Of a stretch of DNA of 64,000 nucleotides, positions 33,000 to 44,935 are shown in pieces. Each line of letters opens with the position of its first letter. The first letter of the stretch is position 1. Both the position numbers and the translations under genes were made by a program. The DNA is from Acanthosepion esculentum. Taxonomy: Eukaryota; Mollusca; Cephalopoda; Sepiida; Sepiidae. The stretch is taken from positions 60,741,893 to 60,805,892 of the forward strand of contig OZ038479.1 in NCBI GenBank assembly GCA_964036315.1. Reading direction: 5' to 3'. Under the pieces are notes generated by a model that saw nothing but the letters and a program-made list of their open reading frames with translations, did no database searches and had not been told where the DNA came from.

Positions 33000-33189
33000 A
33001 AAACTGGGGGAGTCATAAATTATTTCTGGGGGGTCATATGCCCGCCTGCGAAACCCTGTGTCTCCACCACTGTTTTCAGACTATTTTTGGCACCTTAGCC
33101 TGGTTGAAAAATTTTGTTGGGGGTGACATTGTGTCACCCCTCCTGTGCTGGGGCCGCTCCCTTCGCCCCCCCCCCTGGCTACGTCACTG
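33000..33189 (-). mobile_element. hAT-like non-autonomous element end
   Basis: The minus strand starts CAGTGACGTAGCCAGGGG at 33189, a start common to hAT-type elements, and continues with G-rich sequence (GGCGAAGGGAGCGGCCCC). The other terminus was not found. Confidence 0.4.
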
Positions 33190-33979
33190 ATCCTCACTGC
33201 CTTAAACTTTTGGCTTTCGGCCAACATTAAGCTGTATTTAGTAAAAACTAAATAATTACCAACTGCATCAATTGCAAATTGTACTGTCGGAGGATTGGCG
33301 CGATTGCGTCTCGATTAAGGAACGAGCCTCGTGAAACGGAGTGGCTCTTGCAGCGTGTCTCACTGGCGACGGTTCGAGGTAATGCTTTCTCCATCATAGC
33401 GGCTGGCAGAGGATAGAAAAAATTGTTTATAGTTACGGTGTTCTGGAATTGTGTCATCATTGGTCGACTGAACTTGCTTTGTTTCAATGACTTTTGTTTT
33501 GTTATTATTAGTTACTTGGTTTTTGGGAATATGAGACATCATATGAAAAAAATTATGACATATATTGTTCTAAGCACAAAATCATTAAAATAAGAAAATA
33601 CCATAAATAGAAAAAAAACTACTGTACATGTAGTTCGGTTGAAAACCTACGCAATCCTCATTGCTATCACTATACTCGGAAAGAAATCAAACATTTCATC
33701 AGTGGATTCAATATTGTTATTAAATAGAATGTCATCCTTGGATACATTTATTGCGTTACTGATACTACATTCTTTAAATGACTTATTATCACTACTTATT
33801 TCTCTACGAATTCTTTACCCACATGCACACTTGAGAAAACGTTGGTCTTTTTCTTCGTCCATTCACTGACTGGCTTCAACAGAAATATGGCACGTGCACT
33901 TTCTATTTTATTTGAGATTACTATAGGTTAACTAGATTTTAATGATAGTATTTTTATTTACTTCTATCGATAAAAATAC

Positions 33980-34445
33980 TCCCGGTGGCGCTCCAGCAAG
34001 TACGTGACCCTTCATGCAATTCTCAAACCTTTACAAGAGCCAGATCATGCCGAGAATGGAGTGCTGGCTGTATTTGGGCGGGAGCTACCCAGTTGTCACT
34101 TTCCAGTCCCGATAGAGTTCAAAAGCGTCTTCGAGTCATTGTGATGACAAATTATTTCCACTTTTCAACCTCTTTCTCACAGGCGGGATGTAGCAAACCT
34201 CTCACTGCTCTATCGCTACTACAATGGAAAGTGCTCGGACGAACTACATTCCTTGGTTCCGCCAGTCTTAACCCACCATGTCACTTACATTGTAGCAAAC
34301 CACTCACATTCCACACGAACAGCTTCTTCCTGCGAACCACTGCTCTGTGGAACCGTCTCCCTAGAGGATATTTTCCTGATCATTACAATCTTAAACGTTA
34401 TCTTCCACGCCTATCTGTATAATCCGTCTCTTAATGTAACCCTCT
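33980..34445 (+). pseudogene. CR1/Jockey-type LINE ORF, C-terminal end
   Basis: Read across frames: RVQKRLRVIV, then LYRYYNGKCSDELHSLVPPV (near 34208-34265), HSHSTRTASS, then FFLRTTALWNRLPRGYFPDH near 34324-34384. These match the last segment of CR1/Jockey reverse transcriptases where R-LWN-LP and FP are fixed. Confidence 0.7.
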
Positions 34446-35260
34446 ACCTCGAGTGCCGCCTGCCCTTGTACAGGTTGAACCATACTGTACAAAATATATA
34501 CCATTTCTAGGTTAACAACTAGTATAAATATACAGTAGATCATTTCGCGTTGTTCACGCTATCCCATTTTTATTCAGGTCTTCTCATTTACTGTCAATTA
34601 GGTCAATTAAGCTACCTTAATTATTTTCTATCTTATTAATATATTGTGCTTTTTTCGCCTTTCTTTTATATCCACTTCTGTTGGTTTGAATGTGTTGCGG
34701 GATTATCGTTTTATGACTCCTGGTATTAATTGTCACGCAAACACTTTTGCAGACTCGTGCAAGTCTGGGTAATAAAAAAAGAAAGAAGAATTAATAAATG
34801 TATTAACAAAACATCTTTACAGAAAATTAAAGTTGAAAATGAACTTAATCGTTATTATTGATAGCTCAGTACCATTTACAGTTGATGTCTCTGAAGTACT
34901 TATATGTCTCGTGTCTTATGGGAGAAACATAAAAACGTGTTATCGCTCCCAAAGTCAAAGGGAAAAGAGGACGAGTCTTTCAAAAATCGCGTCGTCTGTA
35001 ATCTTAGTGGTGATCCAACAAATGCAAAACTCTGTACTTCTTTTTACCCGAGCTGGTTTTCTAGCTTTCTCTGTGCTAATATTCCACACCTAAGACTAAG
35101 AGGCAAAAGTTTAATGATACAATAGTATCCAGAAATTTATAAGTATTATTAGTAGGTATTGCCGATAAAAATAGACATTTTCCGATTTTTCCCATAAATT
35201 TAAACAGTATATAAACTTTAGTGATGATTCTGATTGCAAATTTTTTGTCTGTTAATTACA
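34446..35260. other. No recognised gene
   Basis: AT-rich, possibly the 3' UTR of the LINE on the left. Overlapping open frames near 34833-35125 show no family likeness. Confidence 0.5.
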
Positions 35261-35266
35261 CACACA

Positions 35267-35267
35267 C

Positions 35268-35331
<64 letters not shown>

Positions 35332-35342
35332 TGTATGTATGT
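35267..35342. repeat. (AT)n and (ATGT)n microsatellite
   Basis: AT dinucleotides followed by about ten TATG tetranucleotides. Confidence 0.95.
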
Positions 35343-35498
35343 GTGTCTACACTCGCGTGCCGAGTAAAAGGGTGAAGAGAAATCGTTGAGTCAAATCGAT
35401 CTCTTCTCCCCAAGCTATAGGTTAAATAGTAGGACAGACAAGGCTATTTATTCCACCTTGATTGAAAACTAGTCTAGGAGAGGGAAAACTCTATGAAG

Positions 35499-36269
35499 TG
35501 TTACGGCTGGCGCAATACAAAATAAGAAGAACCAGATTCGTAGGAATTAAGGTTGAAGAAAAGAGATTACATCTAATAACGAAAAGCGGGTTTTATTTAA
35601 CATATAATACAATATTTTTTTAAGGAACAATAGGGCTGAGGTTTAAACAATATAGATAGGAAATGCTAACGAGTTACTCAGTGTGTGAGAGACCAGAAAG
35701 TAGTTGGCTTAACGTGTAGCTACATGAGGGAGTGGGAGAGGAAATCTAATACAGTTAAGAATAAGATTAAGGCGACGGGTGGAAATTCGTTGCTAGTCAA
35801 AGAATTATATTATTTTCTTCTTAGAAAAGTAGTTAGATATTCACATGTATATAAAATAAAGGAGTTTCGTCAATAATATCAAGGAAAAAAAGCTGAAGTA
35901 TTTACCGATAGTCTTTTCTTTTCGAGGACTGTCGGAACTTAGATTCTTTCGGTCGAAGATTTGTTCTTGAATCAAAAGGACCGGAGTTGACCTCAATAGT
36001 CGTGACTGTGGGTTCAGGGGGCAACTGGTTAGTTGGTACGAACTCCTGTTTATATATGTTTTTGTACCCTCTAGAACCCAGTATAAGTTTCTAGAGACTT
36101 CTAGAAAGTTCCATTCTATTATTATGAAATCTAAAGGGTTTGGTGAATGGGAACTTTTCGTAAGGTAAAAAGGGCATTTAGTAGCTACAGGTGTAAGTCA
36201 TCATTTTAAATTAGATTTTGTATTTTAGTATAAGTGTAAAGAAGTAGGACAAAATGGGGCCTCGTAACA
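35499..36269 (+). mobile_element. Solo LTR, family L1, copy 2, with target duplication
   Basis: Starts TGTTACGGCTGGCGCAA, ends CCTCGTAACA, with 7-bp inverted termini (TGTTACG/CGTAACA). It is flanked by a perfect 4-bp duplication, GAAG at 35495-35498 and 36270-36273. Colinear with 13368-14126. Confidence 0.85.
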
Positions 36270-36549
36270 GAAGGCTATTTGGAAACTTCGTGACACACTG
36301 TGCCCATTTCTCTGTTTTCGAAGAAAAGTGTGGCTGCTTCTATACAATTCTTCATTCCTAAAATGAAATCATATGTGCGGGTATTCTGGAAGTTCACTTC
36401 TAAAACTGAAATGTTTGGCCCTCAAACGTCGAAAACGACGGTAATATCAGCTACGTGTGTGTGCGTCTCATTAAAATGACTGACAATTTGCTTCTGTTAA
36501 GTTATTTATTATATTTTTCTTGTATGCAAGTAAGAGATTTCTTTTTTGG

Positions 36550-37080
36550 GACTAAGTGAGTGTAGAAAGTGTACACATGATTCTTGTTCTGAGCGAATTC
36601 GGTTGTAGAATCAGACTTCTACATTTGATTAAAAACCCATTAAAAGTGGTTCAGAGCGAAACATATCTCAAATCAATCCAAGTAACTCAACAACCCATTA
36701 AAATCGGCTCCAAACGAGAAATAACTAAAAACGCTTTCTGATTGATTAATAAACAAAAAAAAATCATAAGTTCATGTGTTCTCAAATACGTACGCATCAT
36801 ATCGGTTTAGTGTGTATCCTAAGCAGATACAAATTTGCGCCAAATTTCTTGGAGCCTCCCACGTAACTTGAAACATCAATAAATACGAAACATCATTCGA
36901 CTTCGACAGTGAGTCTTAAGAATTTTCTCAGCTCGACACACGAATCCATGTCACGTATCTTACCAGGCTTAAAATTAAATTTACTTAACATTTTCACAGC
37001 TTGCGAAGTACACTCACTCAACTACATAAACTCAACAGAAAACATCTAGTGACACATTCAATCCAAGAGAGACAACTTCA
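36550..37080. repeat. Dispersed repeat, family R2, copy 2
   Basis: Shares CCCATTAAAATCGGCTCCA, GCTTTCTGATTGATTAATAA, GGAGCCTCCCACGTAACTTG and ATCTAGTGACACATTCAA with 10440-10905. Confidence 0.5.
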
Positions 37081-38062
37081 TACAGAACAGTAAGTCGAGT
37101 ACAATATTACAAAATTCAACACCAAAAACAAACTGTTTAATTTTCCTACAAACACAAAAATACCTTATCAAACTTACCCATTTTTACACAGAGAATTTCT
37201 CAACTCTTAATCTTTCATATAATATCTTAATAAACTTAAATCCACACAAAAAACTTTGAAGCAATTTAAACAACTCTCAACATACAATGTTGTACCTTCT
37301 ATTGGTTATATAAGAAATATTTATTGTTGAACCAAAGAATTGTTTTATATCGTTATTTCTCTTGTTTTTTTTGGGGGGGGTCTTGCTTTTGGTTACATTT
37401 GTGAAGCTAAAAAAGTATCGGGTTAATCGCATTCCCATCAACCCTTTACAGATTGGTAAACCCGTCTTGTTGGTGGCATTACCCATCCCCATACACGGCT
37501 GATTTATTAGCCATTTTCAAGAATTTTGTGTTGTAAATGGTAAAAACCAATCCATAGTAACATTTTAGACTGTTTACAATATCATTTATACACCATTTGT
37601 AATAGTAAAATCTAATTCGTCGAAAGTGGCAAACATATTAGCAGAAAACGCTTGAAACAAATAACTATTTGGACAATTTCTATACTAATTCAAAAAATGC
37701 AAGTTCTTGGTTGCACACACACACATTATATATATTATATTCATGAAAAGTGTCCCTCTAACTTTTAATATTAAGGTGAAAGAAATGAATTGGATAATTA
37801 AGAAATACACTATCCTGGTTATTGTCATTATTCACTTGCATCAAGGGACATTTTTAATGACACCGGTCACATACGGCAACTATATAAAGTATAGTAATTA
37901 GTAGTGTAAAAGAAAAACAAAATAAATTTCATTTGTTTCTGGTAAATTTCCATTTAAAATGACTATGAAAAGCAGAAAAATATTGGTAAAATTGCAGATT
38001 AGGATCCATAAACCAATTTAAAAAAGAAGCATCATTTCTGGTGTAAAAAGGCCTGAATATAC

Positions 38063-39351
38063 TGTTACACTCTAGCGCTCGCTGGGACTACGAGGGCCTT
38101 AGCGCAACGATAATAAAAAATAAAAAATAGGATGAGGTTGCAGGGTTCTGATATGATAACGGCAGGACTCAGTGATGGGTACTCCGAATCAAGACACTGG
38201 GAAAATAAGGGAATACAAATAGTAAGCACAAAAGGTGAAATTATAAGTTAAACGACAAATATTTATTTACATAAATACAATAGGAAAATGAAATATAAAA
38301 ACAAAAGACTAAGAACTAATAGAGGAAAAAGACCCGAGAAAAATATATTTAACCGATGAGCAAAGAATGTATATTTGTGACAAAAGAATCAGTTCATGAG
38401 AGAAAGTGGGGTTTTGACTTATAGTTTCAGTAGACGGCTCAGAGGTTGATTCCTAATGGGATCTAAAAGTTCATAAGAAAGGAATGTTCTTTCCATAGGA
38501 GAATGATGGTGTGATAAATCAGTCTTTGGATAACGTGAATAGAATCCCGATAACTGTGTGATGTGAATCGGCTGAGTTTATGATCGCAGGAATCTTCATC
38601 CGGGGTTGAGGTGATCAGCATCGAGTTGGTAACCGTAGACAGTAGGGAAAGACTGGAAGGATCTCACATGTATTTCAGTTCTTGGGTGATGATGATTAAT
38701 GAGTTGAGTTTCGGTGGAGACCAGTTGGAAGTTTCAGACATCATTCGGCTGATTCTAAATTAGCTTTTTTTGTCCGCTTCGAAAAGATGTTCAAAAATTA
38801 ACTGCGGCGTATATCAGCTCTTACTTCACTTGAAAACATGTCAGATTCAGGGTGTTTTTACCCAGTTCTTTATGCATAGCAAACAAGGGTTCCTTCTTTG
38901 TTTCCCTTCGAACTTTTATCGTCTTCGTCTTCTTTTCTTCTTCATGGAAGTCGAGAATCGCCAACCAACCGATTCGGCGAAAACATGACTTTGCATCTGT
39001 CAATCTGTATATTTTCTGTCGAAAAACTTAAGGCTGGGGAATATATGGACCCCGGTCACGTGATAAATTTGGCGTGGGCGATCGTCTCATGTAATCTGCT
39101 AGGCTGACCTCGAAGCTAGCACCAGATATATCTCAGACAAATATGTATACATAGTGTATTTTAGCGGGAAGGAAAATCGGGATAAGGTCTTTGCTCGTGG
39201 TTAAGTCTTGACTGTTAATTATACGCTTTCACTTACGATATAAGAAAAATGAAATTACAAAAATGTACTTAGGTTCGTCGGTACTATACGTAGCCAAGTA
39301 TGCTTGTAAAATATATTTAAATAAAGATTCGAAAGATGGTATGACGTCACA
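38063..39351. mobile_element. Solo LTR with ATAC target duplication (1,289 bp)
   Basis: Starts TGTTACACTCTAGCG, ends GACGTCACA, flanked by ATAC at 38059-38062 and 39352-39355. Removing it rejoins GCCTGAATATAC with CAAAAACAGCATTAAAAA, which are adjacent in the uninterrupted partner copies nearby. Orientation is unknown; AAATAAAG near the right end favours the plus strand. Confidence 0.75.
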
Positions 39352-39403
39352 ATACCAAAAACAGCATTAAAAATTTGCGGAAACCTATCATTTAGGGGAT
39401 ATC

Positions 39404-39438
39404 GACAATCTTAGTTGGGTGACCCAACTAAGATTGTC
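39404..39438. repeat. Near-perfect 35-bp palindrome
   Basis: Arms GACAATCTTAGTTGGGT and its exact inverted copy are separated by one G. It is one of several CCAACTAAGATTGTC motifs in this element (also near 39964 and, diverged, 40048 and 39750). Confidence 0.9.
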
Positions 39439-40779
39439 AACTTGGGTCTGATTTGTGTCTTGGCTACAGCCCGGCCTTGATTACTGCGCGAATAAAATTG
39501 CATATAACAGCCCAGTGACCAACTAAAAAGCATCATTCCTGGCGTAAAAAAGCCCCATTATTCCCAAAACAGCATTAAAAATTTGCGGAAATCTACCACA
39601 AACTTATTTGGATCCCGCGTACAGTAGGGGCCACCTTACAGGACTAGACTACTGTACGAAAGTAATTTTTTTACAAGATAATTAAAAAACAAACAAAAAA
39701 ACACACACACACACACACACACATCCGAGTGCTTCACAGAATCCTGGACCCAAGTAAGATTGGCAATAATACTTAATTCCCTTCTAAGAGGTGGACTTTT
39801 CGCAATTTTTATTCCTATTTTTGTAATAATTATGCTTTTTTATATACCTCCACTTTTACGCTAAAAAATTTAATAAAAACAAAGTTTTAAAGTCAAAATG
39901 TTTAAGAGGAAAAACCAAATGTCGGTCGAGCTGTGGCCGAGACATAAGTAAGAATAAGAAAGACCCAACTAAGATTGTCGACATCTCCTGAATATGTCCT
40001 GAAAGTTTCACTAAAATAAAATCCAACAATTAGTTGAAATAAGAGCCAAATAAGATTGTCAATCTCCTAAAAACGGTTGGTTCCCGCAAATTTTTAATGC
40101 TACTTTTGGAATAATCAGACTTTTTTTACACCAAGAATGATGCTTTGTTTTAAAAAATTGGATTTTCTGCAATTTTACCAAAATATTTTAGGCAAAAATT
40201 GTTCCGTAAAATTGCTTTTCCAAAACATAACAAATATTGTTTGTTCATTAAAAGAAAAATGATAATCTTACGCTGAACAAGGTTAATTGGTGTAACAAAA
40301 AAGGGGGGGGCGGCAAAACGATTCTTTCCCTATGATAAACAAAAAGTGCCAATAATTTTGCACACCAAATTTGAGTCCTGTACACGAAAGGCTTTTTTTT
40401 TTTTTTTTTTTTTTTTGAGTTACACGACGGGCAGGAAATGTAAGTCTTTTATGTCGAATAAACCGTTTAATGAATGTCAAAAAGAATCTTGTAAATCATT
40501 TTGCCGGAACTATCCGTTATGTCCAGTCCAGAGTATTTTCTACAATTTTTTTTCCGTTTTTTTCTTCGTAAAAACGGTCAACGATGGTCGAAAGTACTAG
40601 ACTAGAAACTTAAAAAAATAATTCCGACAAGTTCCTTTTAACTTTCTTAAATTTAAACGATTTATTCAGCACCAAAAAACTCACTGAACGATTCAACAGA
40701 TAATCTTTGTTCGTTAAAGGAAGGTCATGAACTTTTGGCATTATGCTACCACTTTCTTTCAACGTCAATTTTTGTACAA

Positions 40780-40976
40780 ACTAAACGCCTAAGTGGATCA
40801 CAGAGCCTTGATATGTCTGACTCCTGATTGGTCAATTAATGCTAATATCATGCTTTCGTCTACGTCCGCACGGTTAAAATTAATTTACCGCCAAAAATCT
40901 GTCTATGTGTTTTGAGCCTATCACGTGACATACATGATAAATACTTAGCGACATCTTCAACTATGGGAAGATGCTA

Positions 40977-41024
<48 letters not shown>

Positions 41025-41100
41025 GTACGAACATTGCACATCGCTGAACTCATCTCATTCACTCCTTCAACAAGGACACAGAACTTATCAACTTCTTACA
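40780..41100. repeat. Dispersed repeat, family R2, copy 3
   Basis: Shares CTGATTGGTCAATTAATG, CGTCCGCACGGTTAAA, a GAGCCTATCACGTGACAT block and ATAAATACTTAGCGACATC with the other R2 copies. A (CA)n microsatellite interrupts it at ~40978-41022. Confidence 0.45.
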
Positions 41101-43570
41101 GTGAGATTTTCTTCAGCAACAAACATGCCGTCCGAGAGAATACAACTTTCGCATCTCAACAGAATTCATCTCTCTTCGGTGAACGAATTTGAGTGGCAAG
41201 AAACTTCCATATACTTATGCTGGTTTCAACTCAAAAGTTTAAAACTAAAAACTACATTTTTAGTACCAAATTATAATACAACTTTTCGATATTCCAGTGA
41301 TTACATTTTCCCTCAATCAACAAGTTTCTTTGAACTCATCTTACACCGAATTTCAGCCTACAACACCTTCTTCTTATCGAAGAACATTCTTTCTTTTGAA
41401 ACTTAGTCTTAATTAATTCAAATAACAGTTAAAGGCAAATAACTCCTGCTATATAAATGCTACATATTAACATACACTTTGTGCACAATTGAACAAACAT
41501 TATATTTTGCCTGCCATATAACAATTTTGGGTTTGATAAACATCAATAATAAATTCCAACTCAGTTTTACCTGAGGAAATTCATTCTTCAGTTTTGTGTA
41601 TTGTTGATATAAAAATGTTTTGTTATTTCTAGAAAACATTTTGTTTTATATTTTGGTTTTGACAGCCTTGTGCCATGCAAATAATCTAAAAATATTTGTG
41701 GAGATGTTAGTTAATTTTGTTCACGCAGCCAACTAAAAATATACCTTCTGATACATATTTTTCCTAATAACCTACTCCTCCGCAACAAACACTACAGATT
41801 ATGTCTCTAATTAATAAAAAACAAAAAAAACTACCATTCATTTAAAAGGGGTGTTTTGAAATTCGAACCAGTCTCTTTTGCTTCGTGTAGTAGTCATGAC
41901 AGAAAACTTCGGAGGTCACGGTATTTCCCACATGCAAACACACATATCCGGTAGTGATGTTTTTGTTTAGTTTACGGGCGTATCTGTGGATTTATTTAAG
42001 TGCGTATCGTGATGAAATGCAAAAACAAAAATGATCTGTTAACTTAAAAAATATTTTATGAAAGAAATAATAAAAGTTTAGTTTAGGAGAGAGTGCTCGT
42101 TGTCTAATTCCTCGAGTCATAAAAGTTAATGAATATTGAATACTTGAATAATAATTCATTTTTTTTTTTTTAGAACTTTTTAAAGTGCTAAAAAAAGTAT
42201 GAAAAGATTGAAAAGTAAACCTAACTTTTTATTGTGGTGATAGATTTGATACCCTTAAAAATCGACTCGATATTGAGGCCATACGTTGAAATACGTCAGT
42301 CAGTATCAGGTCAACAGCGACAAGATAACCAATTGAGATGAGTAATAAATAAATATTTTTAGAAAAAAAACAAAAAAACAATGATAATATTTATTTTAAT
42401 TTGTTGTGTGTTTAACGAACCGTTTATTTGCGAAATGACTGAAGTTTTACAAATTTAATTAGCCTTCCTTAGAAACACAGAAGTGACTGAAAATAAATGA
42501 AAATAAATCCACTACTAAAAAATTAATTTTTAAAAATTCTTTACTTTTTAATTTCTTACAACAAACATTCTAAAAAAATTATTTTCATACTTTTTTCTTA
42601 CAGTTAGAGATGCTTTTATTACTGATCCCCATTTGCATTTACGAAAGTGTTTACATGAAATTTAAAATATTATAAAGTAAAGAACAGGTTTGGGGAGAAA
42701 TCAAAACAACCACCAAAAATAAAATTAATTAATTAAAAACTAAACTAACTTTAAGATGAAAGTTAAAAAGACAAAATAACACGAAAAGTTGTTTAAAAAA
42801 ATGTTTGTAAACTTAAACATATAAGAATAATTCACAATAATAAATGTATTGTTACTGTTGTATGGTGATAGGAATTTGGTAAAAATTGCTAAAAGTTAAC
42901 TTATTTTACTTACTCAGTCCAAAATTGAAAAAGTTCTTGATACGGCGAACAATAATGTCACATGAGAAAAAATGAACTTAGTTCCTGTTTAAAAAGAAAA
43001 AAATAGAAAACATGGCGCGATGACACAAATAGAAAACTTTGAACAAAGTACGATGCATAAAAAAAACATCAACGAAATGATATGACTTTTTTACTTCCTA
43101 ACAACTTTCATTCTTTCTCTCTAGAGGCCGCATTATTATAATTTAATAAAATAGTGCTTTTTTTAATTTTTTTATTAGTTGGCAATTTTTTTTTATTACT
43201 GACAAAATAATCTTTAACTGAACTGGTGTCGCTAAAAAGTTGTTTGAAGACAATACTAACAGTAAGATTTTACAAAAATGAATAATTTTGCGTTTTATAT
43301 TATTTTCTTTGGAGAAAAGTTAAACTTTAACATAACAATATTCTGTTTTAAACTTTGAGCCTCCCACTTCAGGTCACACAAACATGCAACAACAAATAAT
43401 ATTAACAACGATGACGATAATGATGATGATGATAATGAAATAAGTAACTGAAACAGTCTGAAATAACTGCTTTAATAACTTTTTTCAGCAAACACACCTT
43501 AATTTTTTGAATATGAACAACATTCCTTAGTTGAAATGCTCCATATTTCAATATTTGCATTTTTCAAATA
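41100..43570. other. No recognised gene
   Basis: Strongly AT-rich DNA with poly-A and poly-T patches and a short GATGAT run near 43420. No feature could be supported. Confidence 0.6.
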
Positions 43571-43573
43571 AAC

Positions 43574-43714
43574 ATTGTCGGGACCGGAGAAGTATCTTAT
43601 ATCCGGTTTTCTCTTATATCCGGGTTTGGTCGATTATGTTTAGTTAAGTATGGCCCTAATTTGGGACCAGAGAAAATCTCTTATATCCGGGTCTCTTATA
43701 TCCGGGTTATACTG
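43574..43714 (+). mobile_element. Pogo/Tigger-like MITE, copy 4, 5' truncated
   Basis: Begins inside the element at TTGTCGGGACCGG and ends GGGTTATACTG followed by TA. Confidence 0.8.
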
Positions 43715-43744
43715 TATTAGAATTTAATTTGAGAACCACAAATA

Positions 43745-44935
43745 CAATATTTTACAAGTTCACATTCTAGCCTATTTTTCAATCCTCTTTTGCTTGCAAA
43801 ACCGGCTCCCAAAGTCTTGATTCTTATCAGAGATAAGAATATGTTTTCTGACTAATGAGAGAGCTGGAAAATATAAAAAGGAATTCGACCACCATTATTC
43901 TTTCCATGGTGCTGATGGAATACTAACCTCTCAACCCTCCGGTATAATCCATCTTACACCAAAAATCACCTATCAACACTCTAGTTTCAGCAAGCGAGAC
44001 TCCTCATTGGCTCAGACCCTTAGAACAGTAACAAGTTCACACGAAAATGTCTTTTCACGTCCAGCGCTCTGGAGCCTATTTTCTTGACCAAAACTCTATA
44101 AGTAGAAGAATCTGAATCGACTCAAACAGTCAGACTTTCACCCCTGGAGAGATGCCAAACTAATTCACACAAGTCAAAACCTTGACCAACTACACTTTTA
44201 CCGCGCAAACTTCTCTGACTCAGCAAACAACAACCACGCTCTCTCAGGAACAATTTCTAGCAATTACTTACAATACTTAAAAAGTGATATTTACTCACTA
44301 CTAAATAAGTATTCGTAAACAATCAATCAAACATCCAAACAACTAACGGTACACAACTCCTACCAATTTTGGACAATAACTTAAACTTACGCACACACAC
44401 TATTGATTGAACTCGCACAAAGGACATTTTTGTACATAACCAAATACTTAGTTTAATTTTACGAACAAATCTTAATAACAGCTTCACACATGCTGAAACT
44501 TCACAAAAATACTCTACACAATCTAATGCAACCATCCTCATTTATCCAAAAACTATTCAACCCAATTGTATATGTCAATTGTATATAAATCAATGTTATT
44601 GTTACACTTTTAATTATGTTTGTCTTCACTCTGAATTTTCCTGCATGATTTGTTTTCAATATTCATTTTACCTCTTAATTTGTTGCGGATGAATGTTTAA
44701 GAACACTGACATCATAAATCCTTCTGATAACTAAAAATACATTTGCCAGTCTGCAACAGTGCCATAAAGTCTGGGGGAAACACTCACAGCTTGTTGCAGC
44801 TTCAAAAACCCTGATAATATATTTTCTAATCAGTGAAGGGGCCAGGAAATTAGTATAACAATTTTGGAGGGAAAAGCCTCCAAATATCAATAAATTTGGA
44901 GAATCTTTGCCTATTTGGCAGTAACTTCACTGAGG
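43745..44935 (-). repeat. Dispersed repeat, family R1, minus copy with insertion
   Basis: 43760-43930 and 44690-44935 are reverse-complement matches of the right and left parts of 8026-8480. The ~750 bases between them are extra and share some features with family R2 (GGAGCCTATTTTCTTGACC and an ACTCTATAAG TATA-like motif). Either the insertion is R2-related or the 8026 copy is deleted. Confidence 0.6.

Larger units (their letters stand above)
37975..40192. mobile_element. Inverted-repeat DNA transposon with nested LTR
   Basis: The left end (37975-38058) and the right end (40107-40192) are inverted copies: TTGGTAAAATTGCAGATTAG with GCATCATTTCTGGTGTAAAA on the left, and the reverse complements (TTTTACACC, ATGATGC, CTGCAATTTTACCAAAA) on the right. 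The left end is interrupted by a solo LTR at 38063-39351. The interior repeats the motif CCAACTAAGATTGTC. No transposase was recognised. Confidence 0.6.

Noticed and set aside
34833..35125. Overlapping 86- and 73-codon open frames
   Set aside because: No recognisable domain, neighbours are LINE and microsatellite sequence.
40912..41406. 164-codon open frame with a poly-His/Thr run
   Set aside because: It crosses a (CA)n microsatellite and an R2 repeat; no domain.
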